Shown here: piece after piece, positions 38,001 to 50,000 of the stretch
Layout of the letters: each line of letters opens with the position of its first letter
How positions within the stretch are numbered: position 1 is the first letter of the stretch
Assembly (NCBI GenBank): GCA_050084985.1
Contig: JBITNC010000002.1
Span: forward strand, 35,154,001 to 35,218,000
Length of the DNA: 64,000 bases
Origin: Nageia nagi
Taxonomy: Eukaryota > Pinophyta
Reading direction: 5' to 3'
Position numbers and translations under genes: made by a program
Notes under the pieces: model-generated
The model's input: the letters and a program-made list of their open reading frames with translations, nothing else
Database searches by the model: none
Told to the model about the DNA's origin: nothing

Positions 38001-41000
38001 TATTGATCCTATTGTTGAACATAAGACATTATTAAATGCTTTTATTTTTAATGATGGCAAAGAAATATGAGAGAAGGGAAGATTCAATTTGTGATATGCT
38101 TATGTAGATATGATATTGACATCTGACCCTTCGTCTATTAATATCCTCTTTACAACTTTACCATTTACTTTACCGATGACATGTAGAGGTGGATCTAACC
38201 CTTGAGGTCCCTTGTTTGATTGTCTCTCATGGTCATAAAAAGAAATTATAGGCTGATGTATCAATGGAGGAACTTGCATTTTGGATTATATGATATATCG
38301 ATTTGTTTTTCTTGTATGTTTTGAGTTCCAGTATCAACTCCAACTATTCTTATAATAGGTTGATTACTTGGATTCCAGGTGTGTGTCACTTGACTGTAAT
38401 TAGGTACAATAGATACTGTATTTATTTGATATGGAGGAAGTGAGTCTTGATAATTTTCTAAATTTTGACTTGAAATAGAAGTATGGTCTTCAACTTCCAA
38501 GCTATTATCTTTGATTGAATTTTGAGTTCTATTTCTCAATGCTAGACAATGTTTTGTACTATGACCTTTTTGATGGTGATAATTACAATACTCATTTTTG
38601 TTATATTTTTCTTTCCTCGTAATTGTTATTTCACCATATTCAATTTTGACCTTCTCAATTATAACTGCTTGAGCAATAACTTCTTCGAGAGTATTATATC
38701 GTTGGATTTGTAATATACTAGCTATAGGCCTTAAACAATTTTGACTGAATAATTTAACTAACTCCTCCTGAGGTAAGGTATAGGGCATGCGATAGAGTAT
38801 ATCCCTCCATCGTGAAACAAAGTCAATAATTGATTCATTCTGAGATTGTTTTAGTTCTACAAGATCCATAATAGAAGATTCCTCTTTGATATAAATCCTA
38901 AAATGTTGTAAGAACAAGTTTGCCAATTGAGGAAATGAATAAATACTATGTCGTGGCAAATTATTATACCATTCCAAGGCTTGGGCTGCAAGCGTCATGG
39001 GGAACAAACGTATCATCAAGTCCTCATCGTTAGAAATGAGGTAATTTGAAAACTTAAACCACCTTAAATGTTCCTTAGGATCCTTATTTCCTGTAAAAGG
39101 AATTATCTTAGGCATTTCAAAGTTGTAAGGTAATTTCTTCTTAGGGACACTTGGATGGATGGGTTCGTTGCAAATATTATCATATGTCAACTTCTGGAAC
39201 CTTGATATGTTCATTTCTTTATTCATGAAATCCTTCATGAAATCCTCTAATTCATTATCTGTCCAACTACTCTGAGGATGTTTTCGATATCTTCTATGAT
39301 TGGTATTTCTTTCTGACTTTAGGTCTAAATTATAAGATTCATCATCAGAAGAAGATCTTGACAACACTGAAGATGGTAATGATGAAAGATTAGAATGTAA
39401 ATGATGCCCTTGTATTGGATTTCTAAGAGTTGTAGATGGTTGTACTTTATTTTGTTGAGACTTCTCATGAAGTAACCAACTATTTCGAACTTCTTGTTTT
39501 ACCTTATCAAAAATTTGTCGTTGTTTGTCAAGCTCTTGCTTTTCTTTTTCTTTGAGTTCTATATTCTTTTCTTTAAGTTTTGCTTCCTCTTTTAACTTAC
39601 TTTGAACATCTTCATATCTTTTACTAAAGTTTATAGTTTCTTCACAATCTCTCTCTATGTGTTTTCTCTTTGCCTCCAACTCTGCAAAAGAGGGTATCTC
39701 TCCTACCCTGAATTGTTTAGCTAAAGCTTTTCTACATTTTTCTTGCGATGAGGGTTTTTCACAGGAGTAAGGATCATAGAAGAATTTGTTTGAGATCTTA
39801 CATTGAGGAGTTGTTTGTGAGGTTCTTACTGAATACAAGGTCATCCTATCAGAATCTTCCAGACAAGACCTAGCCCTATGAAGTGTTTTTTGATAGGTGG
39901 GGTTAGTTATCCTAGTTTGTGAAGAGGGGCTTTGAAGTTGATAATCTAAACTCTCAAGAGGCAATTCTTTTTGTTGATCAAGATTAGAGTTTTGATATCT
40001 CCATACTTGGTAATTAAGAGGTGATGATAATTGCACCCAAGCTTGACTCTTTTGGTTTACATAAGTTTTTACATCATGCTTTTGCCTCATCTCTTCTTTT
40101 CTTATTTTGTCGACAAACTCATTGAAGGTTTTGTCATGTTGATCTTGAGAAGAACATGCTTGTTGTTGTTTATGGGATGCCCTTTGCAAAATATTCTTAG
40201 CTTTTTCATCATAGAAAATATTCCTAAGTAATTTATTTGTTGTAGGGCTATCTTCTTTATCACATTCCCAATTTTTCATCAAGCTAGTTTGATATTTTGA
40301 AGGTATTTTTAGTGGGTTCGAACAACATTCTTCTTCATAAAACTTTGTATCATTATCATGATGTGTTATTTCCCCACATGGATGTTCATTACTAAGCTCA
40401 TGTGTGTTGGCTTTGGAAATTTTATTTTTATATTTTTCATTTCTTTGTGATTGAAATTCTTGAGATTCAATAATACAATCTATGGATTTTTTAATTCTTA
40501 TGTGAGGCTCTCCAATTTCTACTTGTGATGAGAATGAACAAGTTTCATCCTTGAACTTAAGAATATCATGAGATTCATGGGAATCAATAGAAGGTCTTGT
40601 AGCCTCTAGAAGGGGAGGTGAATGAAATTGCAATTCTGAAGAATGCTCTGAAAGATCCTCAAGATTCATGTCAAACTCCTCTTCTTTAATATCATATTCC
40701 TCCCAAGGTTGGGGTGAAGACATCAAGGTATCCAACTCTAGGGAGTCATATGATTTAGCATAGGATGTTGCATCAAGGCCTTTGGCATTAATACTCGATT
40801 CATCACTTAGCAAATTGGATTCATTAGGTTTGATAGTCTCGAAAGGAGATGCACCACAAGATTTTAATTTGATGAGATGTGTCGATGAGTTTTCAATCTT
40901 TATGATGGGCTCATTATTTTTAGTGTCAAACTCATCCCATGATGAGGGCGAAGGAATGTAAGAACTATACTCTAGCTCTTCATGGGATCTAACAAGGCTT

Positions 41001-44000
41001 TCTGAGGATTGAAGAAGAGGTATGGTACATTGTTCTATCTTTGCTAAATACGCTAAAAGCTTTTCAATGTCAATACAAAAATCATTCTTCACGATCTCAG
41101 AAGTAGAATAAGTATCTAAGGTTGACTTGGCAATATGTGAACATAGTCTTTGTATTTTTGGTTTTACTTTGATAGAAAAAGGAACATAATTTAAAAGTGC
41201 ATCCAAGACAAACCTCATAATGATAAAATTAAAAGGCCTTTTAATTGTTCTCAACAACTCAAAATTTGTACGAATCTAGAGTGACTGACACATGCCTATG
41301 TTTCTATTTGTTACAAAAGGGGTTCAAAGTAAAAAACTTAAATAAAATCAACTTTTAATCATTTTTTAAACCTATTCCTTTGTATGACCTATTATATCAT
41401 TCCATAAATGAAACATGTCAATTCAGTTTTTGAACACATAAACAAACATCGTAAAAGAAGTTTTATTTTTATCTTTATATTTATATTTTCGAGAAAACAA
41501 TTTGATGCACAAACATCCTATATGCAAACTTACTTTTAACGATGTGATTATCTTCTGTAATCTTTTCACATATTTTTAATATTTGAGTTAAATGAACGAT
41601 ATGAGTTGTTAATTTTAGTCTTTTAATTTTCCTAATTTGTTTGGACTAGTCAAGTGTTAAACAAGGTAGGTTGGATAATTCTAAGTAATGTTTGCAAATT
41701 TCTATGGCTTTTGGCTTGGTTCTAGAAGAGTCTCCTTTTTTGACTCCTACCTAAAAGAGAGTCACCTTGGTCATTACCTCCAAGCGTAACTGGCTCTATG
41801 GCTTCAAGTGTGTTATGTCGGTGGGTACAAAGAAGTAAGAATTAACGATTGGTAGTAACATCCAACTCGTTAGTGTTCAATTATTCCTTTAAGGCCTTAT
41901 GAAATGCATTTAAACAAGTAAAATACATTTATGCATACTACCCTCCCAAACATTCATGTCCATTTACTTATCTTATCTTAATGTGATACAATCAAAGTTT
42001 ATTTTAAGTGGATCTTGACCTTAATAAACCCCGTTGTTCTTTTTAATTATAATGCGATTCGTTATCCAACCTCTTAATGATGTTCATTAACTCCTTCCAG
42101 CTGTGGAAGTTTTATATGTGATAAATTCCCTCTTCTTACTAGTCACATATCTCTTCGACCTCCAATGGAGTGGTAAGAGCAGACTTAGTAAAAAGCCATT
42201 AAGTGTAGATAAATTAATTAAATGAGGTTCAATTACTCCTCCAAGGGTCACCTCCCTTCGACCTCCAATGGAGTGGTAAGGGCAGACCACTTTAAGAGTG
42301 TTAATGTGAAGTATGTTCCCAAATAAAGTGTGAATAAATTTTACCTCTTTCACTTAACTTATTTCTGATCACTTAAGATCGCTCGAAGCGCAAAAGTGAG
42401 AGCATACTTCGTTAAGTGAAAGTACTTAGTGTATTCGAACCCCCCTAATTCATTAACCCTTTAATGTGATTTGTACTATTCAAAACCCCGATTTATTTTC
42501 CTTAAGTTCATTCCAAATTAAGTGTGATTCATTTACCCTTCCAATTGTGGAAGTATTATGTGTAGTAAATTACCTCCTCTTACTAGTAAGAGGTCATTAT
42601 GTGTAGATAAATTACCCAATTAATGATAGTGTGAGTGTGAAAGAAAAGAAAAGTTAATTACCCCTTCTTATCAAGTCTATTCTGGTCACCTTAGATCGCT
42701 CGAAGCGCAAAGGGAGAGCATAAGTAGACAAGATAAAAAGTATTAATATGTATGTACCCTTCACCCAAAGCATGAAAATAAACACATAACATTTTACATA
42801 AAATAAATTAATAAAAAAAAAAAATATGCATTTAATCTTTTCTACCCATTCCTATACGCATTCTGGGCAAAGAAATCACACTCAAAAATATTTTTCCATA
42901 ACATAATTTTATTTTATTTTTTCAAAAATAACAAAAAGAGATAAAAATGACCTGGAACGGGTCGCCGGCGTTTATACAGGAAACGCTGGCGTTTAATACC
43001 AGTCGCTGGCGTTTAGTTACAGGAAACGCCGGCGTTCAATACCAGTCGCCGGCGTTTAGTTACAGTCGCCGGCGTTCTATTACAGTCGCTGGCGTTTAGT
43101 TACAGGAAACGCCGACGTTCAATACCAGTCGCCGGCGTTTAGTTACAGTCGCCGGCGTTCTATTACAGTCGCTGGCGTTCAATACCAGTCGCCGGCGTTT
43201 CTGCAACAAAATCCTGAAAAAACACAGAACCCGAAATTTGAAGTTAGTACATGGAAAAATCCGAAAAAACCAGAGAACAGAAAGGTAAAATCATAAACAA
43301 AAAATCTCCCTCTCAATAACGGAGGGGCCCTCCTTCTAGCGCTAGAATGTTGCAAAGAAAATTGAGCTGGAATGTAGAATAACAAAAAATAACATTATTC
43401 TTCAATCTTCATTGAACCTCAAATTATATAACATAGATAGACATGGTGTAATTGCAAAATGATATTCAATCTCAATTCAAACTACAATTTGCCCTTAGAA
43501 GGGACTTTTACAAATGCTATGTGCCAAAATAAAGAGTATTAAATCTTCATTGTTTTTGAGTTGCTTGCTTCTTCCCTTGGTATGAGCAACCTGTAAATCC
43601 TACACACATGCAAAAGACAATAACATCAAAGCATCTATGTATGACATTGCATTAAATTGAAACTAGCATAAAACAATAAAATGTATGAGCTCACAAGATT
43701 TTGGCAGCATTACCCTACTTCAAAAATGGGTTCAATTGGGGTCCATATTGCTTTGTTTTGGTTTATGTTTATAGATTTTGGATGAGATGTTTCAAGGCTG
43801 GTAAGAGGAAGTGAATAGCCACCGTAGGTCGTAACTGACCCCCTCTATCCACCTCATCTTGGAGAAACGAAGCGTTCCAACTTTCCCTCGCCGTTTTGGC
43901 TTATATTCGGCTGTTACAGAGTCGCCGGCGTTTGGATGTCGAACGCCGGCGACTGGATCAAAACGCCGGCGTTTCAAGGCGAACGCCGGCGACTGGTTAG

Positions 44001-47000
44001 CAGTTTTTATAACAATATTGAAACGACCACCAAATAGTCAATTTTTATCGAAAAGGGGTCATGTGACCACTCGTTTTGCATGTACTCGATGAGAGCTATC
44101 CAATAATGGAGTTTTCAGGCTTATTTGAGGCTTGTATAAAGAGTTATGATTAGTTTAATGTTTACTAGTTAAAGAGGGACATTTTTAGGTGTCTACAATA
44201 GGCATGGCATTTGGGAGGCTTGACCTCAGTCCATCAATGTAACCATTGGAATTGTAAGTTTTAATGTCCCAAACTAGAACAAACCAGCATTTGCAAGGAA
44301 ATAGCAGAAATGCAAGATTACAATTGTGCCCTAAATCTCTCCAAACTGATTATTGGAGGTTGGGTTTACAGATTTACTACAAACCTGTCCGGAAAGATTA
44401 TTGTAGACCAGAATGATAGGTTTATTTCAGATCTGCCTGGAGAGATTATTGCAAACCGGATTTACAAATCTATTTGTTAATTGCACCCAAATTATAATAC
44501 AATATTGCAAAAGTCAGATATGAGCAATAAATACTAAAATTTTGCCCCTGGTTGGGCATTTGGCTTAAAAGACCATATCTAGCAGAAACAATGCTCAAAA
44601 TATGCTCAAACACCTCAAACTGCTGGACTCACCAGTGCTGGGGCCTCTAACCATTGGTTCTAATCACTAAACTGACTCACAATAACCCCACAGGCTGGAT
44701 GCACCATTGAAGGAACTCCCAACTGCTGGATTTGAACTTGGAAAAGCCACCAAACAATGACTTAAAGGGTTTTCGTCCTCCTAAACCACTCTCTTGTAGG
44801 TTTTCGTCCACAAGATGCTAGAAACTGATTTTACAGCCAAATCTCAAAGAAGATGATTGATAATAGCCAAAGATGCTCTCCAAGGGGTGCACTCTTCCTT
44901 TATATAGCTAGATATCCATATTTGGAGGCTTAACTCCACCTTGGAATCCCACAAACATGACGTCCCACATTGGGGCTCACAATTAGATCCTGGAATTCCA
45001 AATATCTAGCCAAGAGATCCTAACTAATGACATCATGACCAAGAATAATGCATAATGACTTCTAATTATATAAATCATGCCTAGATACAATAAATAAAGC
45101 TTACACATCCCTAGAAGAGGGATGTCCAACTCCAAGTGGTCAAATAGGAAAATGACAATGTTTAGAATGGAGCTCTCCTTCTCCTCCTAGCTGGAGAACC
45201 CACTTTAAGTCTTCTAACACTTCTTTGGCCACCACAAATTACTAAAATACCTTGTTTATTATTTTATGACACTCCTAAATGCCAAATCACACCTAAATAC
45301 TCCAAAACACACCTAAATATGGGAGGAACCACTCCAAGTTGTCCCGGACTCTAGTCAATACTAAGATATATTTTATCAATTGGATGCTAAAATTGGGGAC
45401 ATTACAAGTCCGCCCCACTCAAAATTGCTTGTCCTCGAGCAATTTCCAATCAGGATGTACAACTTCTTCAACAACAATAATGTCACCAAATTCTTGCTCC
45501 TTTCTACCTACATCAGATTTTGGCTCCAAGTCATCCACCTATCGGGATATTGTCTTCCAAGTATCCTTTGGTGCAGGGACAAAATCAAGATCCATACATG
45601 CTGCAAGAAAATTCTGAAACTGTCTATCAACATGGGAGTACAATGTCCAATCAACCAAGTACTCTATGAAGTCCCTTTCCATCACTTCATTGTCATCTTT
45701 CATGTCTTGCAAATAGGCATACATGAAATCTACTAATTCGTGCATGTTCATATCAGCTCTTCTCAATCCAAAAAAACTCAGCTCTAAGTACCCCAAGGAA
45801 TGCCATCATAAAAATCCTCATTATCATGAAGAATGCAGCCCAATTAGTTCCAAGCAATGTGATTAAAGTAGCTCCTTCCATAAAACAAAATGCATCCTCT
45901 ATCATCATTTCGAACTCAGCCTCAAACAACATGAAGTATGCTGCTGACCTCAACAAGACTGCTGTCCCAAACATTGTCAAGATAGCAGTCCCAGACACCA
46001 TGACAAACACAGCTACGATCATGACCACCAACGCAAGTGTAGCAGTCCTCTTAATCATGATAAATGCAGCTGTAACAATCATCATTGTTACGGTTGTAAC
46101 AACCCTCATATTTAAGAGGAATACATCTCCATGGAACATGAATTGTGCAGCCCGAAACATCATTAGTAAAACAACAGTAAGCATCACCCAAGATGTCAGA
46201 AATATGACATAAGACAACATTAGAAGTGCAGTCCCAAACGTCATTCCAATTGTCACCCCAAGTGACCCAAAGGAGGCAACTGCAGTCATCACCCTCACCA
46301 TCATTGCAGTCCCAATTATCATAAAATTTGAAGTCATCTCAATCAAAAACTCAGCCCAACATTTCATCAGAAATGCAACCTCACAAATCACCAAAAGTGC
46401 AGTCTCCATAATTAACAGGAATGCAGCCCTAGATGCCATTAGTGACTCCTTCCCAACATTCTCATGAATGTCAAGAGTTCCCAAAAATACAGAACTGCTG
46501 TCATGTTGCATAAAAAATCAGAATTTATGTCATACCTTTTTGCAGTGTCTCCATGGCTCTCCAGACCTCCGAATGGCACAAAAGATGCCCTAGAAGGTGG
46601 ACGATCCTCTCCAAGGTTGAATGCCATCGAATTTGATGCTCAAAATTCTTCCAAGGATTCTCAAGAATTGGACGATCCACTTGGAAGCTTGAGACTGGAT
46701 GCAGGAAACTCCAAAAGGTCTCTTTGCTAGGTCCCTAATCAAGAACCATTCCAAGCTCACAAAAATCTGATATCTCATGTTGCATGTTGAGATCAGTATC
46801 CTTCACATCCTTCATCAGATTTGAAATGGGATTCTCCTCACAAACACTCTTCCCATCATATACTATCTCCATTCTGCTTGATGTTACTTGTTGAGGGTAA
46901 TGATGCTTCATTCCCTTAAAGGTGATCTCATGTCCTTGAGATTTGAATCTCATCTCCAACATTTGATAATTGAAGTAAATCTCCCCCAAAGAATGCAACC

Positions 47001-50000
47001 ATTGTGCTCCAAGCACCATGTGGGGAGTTCTGCCTATTGGAAAAACATAGAAGTCATCCCTCACAACATGATCTTCAAGTTTGATTCCCAACTATTTCAC
47101 TATCTTGTCACAGAGAGAGATATGTCCATTAGCATTAGCCAATCTAAATCTAGCAAAGTCTTTAGTTTGGAGTTTCTTTTTCACCACAAAACCCGCATCA
47201 ATGAAATTGTGGGTCGCCCCACCATCAATCAACATAATGACATTCTCCCCAATTGCTTTTCCTGGCACTTTGATGGCTAGGTACTTAGACGCACTAGAAA
47301 GTGTGGCCAAGGTGCCACCACTTGCGTCCTTAGTGCTAGGGGTTGGACATCCCATCTTTGGTCGTCCCAGATTTGACTGTCCCAAATCCTCCAGATCTGA
47401 CTCCTCTTCTCCATATGAAATTACCTAAACATAGTGGATCTAGCCTTTTCCAAGGCAACGGTGACTAGGCTCCCACAAGTTTTTGCACAAGAAGCACAAC
47501 TTCTTCCTTCTCAAGTCATTTCGTGTGGCCTCATCCATCTTCTTGGTTGCCGGTGGTTGCTGACTCTTCTTAGGGTGGGACAAACTCCTCTCAGAGTAGG
47601 ATGCACTCTTCTGCAGGGGTCCATATGTCTCAGATCTAGGTGGAATGGTAGATCTAGTTCCACCAACTGGAACACTGAAAGGAGCCCATCATTTTCCTTG
47701 GCATTTCAGATGATGTACAACCTCATGTTCAAGACTCCAAAGATGCTGTAGAAGCATGGAAGAAATTGCAACAAGTGTTTGCATCAAAGAATCAAAATCA
47801 GATTCTACATTTGCAAGGACAATTACACACTGAAATTGACTAGTAGTGAACAAATTAAATCATTTCTTTATAGAGTTGCGGAACTCTGTGCCTCCCTACT
47901 GGAGTTTGGTGAGACGGTGGAAGATAAGTTCCTTGTACCCATTGTCCTGAGAGCACTCCCAGATACATACCATACCTTTGTGACAACATTGAACATCCTG
48001 AAGCAAACACCTAACTTTGAAGAGTTGGTGAACATGTTGCAACAAGAAGCTTCTCATGCAACCTCTTATGAAGAGGAACAAACCATGATGTCAAATCAAA
48101 GAGGCAAGAGGCCTTTCGAACAAAAAGATAAAGGCAAAAATTCGTAGTCCAATTACATGCAAAATAAGAATTGTTTGATTTGTGTCAAGAAAGGGCATGA
48201 ATAGAAGAATTGCTGGTACAATTCTTTTGTTCAAGGCTCTTCGAGCAATAAGAATCCAAAACAAAAAGGGCAAAATCCTTAAAATCAGGGGGAGTGAAAA
48301 CAAAGATGACCACAATGAAGACAACAAGGAAATGTTGTGAATGATGTTGATGAAGTGATTGATAGAGTTGACAATCTCGCTTTTGTTCATCAATAGAAAT
48401 CCTTAGTTTCATCCACTTGGTATGTTGATTCCGGTGCTTCCATGCACGTGATTGGCTGAAAAGATTGGTTTGTTTCTTTGGATGGAAACTCACATCTTGG
48501 TCAAGTACATTTGGGCGATGACACATACCATGACATTGAAGGCAAGGGTGATGCTCAAGTCTGTCTTGGAAAGAACAACTATCAGATCAAAGAGGTCTTA
48601 TATGTGCTAGGGCTCACAAAGAACCTCCTATCAGTTAGTCATATGCTGGACAACAATATGAAGGTGGAGTTTGATACTGTGAATGGAAAGAAAGTTTACT
48701 TCATCAGGGACAAATCTAGAGATTGTTGAATTGTAATGAAAGCATAAGTAGTTGAGAAGATATTTCTACTTGATGTTGTAACTTCTAACAATCAGACTCA
48801 ATGTTCATGTCGCAAATGTGACCACTCTTTGGCACCAACGATTTAGACTCATGAATCCAAATTACCTAATCACTTTGTAAAATAAGGATATGTGTAAGAT
48901 CCCAATCACAAACTCAAGTGCAAATGAGCAAAATTAAACAAGTAAACACCCGCATTTGACCTAGGGCATCCTATTCAAGCTCAAACAACCCAGTAATGCC
49001 AATGTCTGGCCTAGAAGAGAAAATACAAGCATAGACCACCTTACAATACCAACGTCTTTCTTATACAAGCATGCATGTACATAAGTAACCCAACGATGCA
49101 AATATGGAAGTATACACAAGAAAGGAGCCAACTAGGGCACAATACCTACACAAATGTGATCAATGTTGGAATTGCGGAATAATGGATGGGACAACCTCAC
49201 TCCCTCAAGCCTGAATGCTCTGTTGCAAAACTCCCACGCTTGGAAACCACTGAAAGTAGGAATGTTACCTCAAAATACCACTGGATGGACTAAGATGCTA
49301 CAACTTAGCCATAGATCAATAGGATCCTTTAGCTTGCTAACCCTCCTAGATGCTACACCTAGGGATGTTGCTTGACGTTGTGCCAAGACTTGTCTCCGCT
49401 GGACGGTATGAGTAATAATAATAATCAGGTATATCCAACAATGATGCTCCAAGGCGTAATATAGCTCACATTGGATCTGAATCTCACCTCAAAGTCATCA
49501 CCCAGCCTTCTTGTTCCAACATTGGCTTCCTAGAAGCGCCACAAACCCCAACAAAGGTGCTTAGGGGTCATTCCAAGCCCAACATGGGTATTTGGGCCCT
49601 CCCCATGCTCAACCTGGGTCCTCATGCTCAATGTGGGTCTAGAGGGCATGCGTGGGTCTAGAAGTTATGCGTGGGTCTAGAAGGCATGCGTAGGTGTTAT
49701 GGGCCAACATGGGGGTCTAAGAGTCTCCTCAAGGCTGGCGCATGTGTACAAGTGCTCCCAAATAATGGTGGGTCAAATTGGTGTTTATCTGTGCTCTAGT
49801 GCTATCTAGGTGCTAAACAAGCCTTGGGATTCCCACATTCACTTCTAGGAATCTCCAAGTATATAAAATGACATTAAATCAAATTAGCCTATGCTTGGGA
49901 GGAAGATGTCCCACTTGGGGCTCACAGTGGGGTCCAACGGACCTTTATACTTTCTATCCGAAGTACTAATAACTAAAACACAATTAAATAAATAAATACT

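Larger units (their letters stand above)
32177..44197 (-). mobile_element. complete, young, non-autonomous gag-pro LTR retrotransposon (12,021 bp)
   Basis: Two 850-bp LTRs (32177-33026 and 43348-44197) differ by eye at only two positions. They are flanked by a perfect 5-bp duplication. The element reads right to left: leader with a GC-rich array (42957-43210), Gag (41257-38261), protease (38279-37308), then 4.3 kb of non-coding repeats (33027-37300). A polypurine tract AAAAAGGGGCAAAA directly precedes the 3' LTR (33027-33040). A primer-site candidate, tAGCGCTAGAAGGAGGG, sits just inside the 5' LTR (about 43330-43345). No reverse transcriptase, RNase H or integrase was found. Gag style and the long repeat-rich 3' region recall the Tat/Ogre side of Ty3/gypsy. 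It must have been mobilised in trans. Confidence 0.9.
44262..47690 (-). mobile_element. Ty3/gypsy derivative lacking reverse transcriptase, 5'-truncated
   Basis: Minus-strand order: Gag C-terminus with CxxC zinc finger (47690-47440), aspartic protease (47385-46735), a 0.65-kb degenerate repeat tract (46450-45800), a short unassigned frame (45796-45539), a terminal stretch reading VVHPDWKLLEDKQF (45470-45420) and the 3' LTR. In an autonomous gypsy, RT, RNase H and integrase would stand where the repeat tract is. The 5' LTR and most of Gag are missing because the copia element at 47688 abuts. Confidence 0.75.

Noticed and set aside
42961-43198. Regular repeat/spacer pattern resembling a CRISPR array
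   Set aside because: Repeat cores are 8 bp with 12-bp near-identical linkers, inside a plant retrotransposon. There are no unique spacers.
45753-46511. 252-codon hydrophobic frame as a multi-pass membrane protein
   Set aside because: It arises from a degenerate short repeat that leaves both strands open, in the middle of a dead gypsy element, with no start context or family match.
47081-47428. 115-codon plus-strand frame
   Set aside because: Antisense of the gypsy protease carrying DGGATHNFI.
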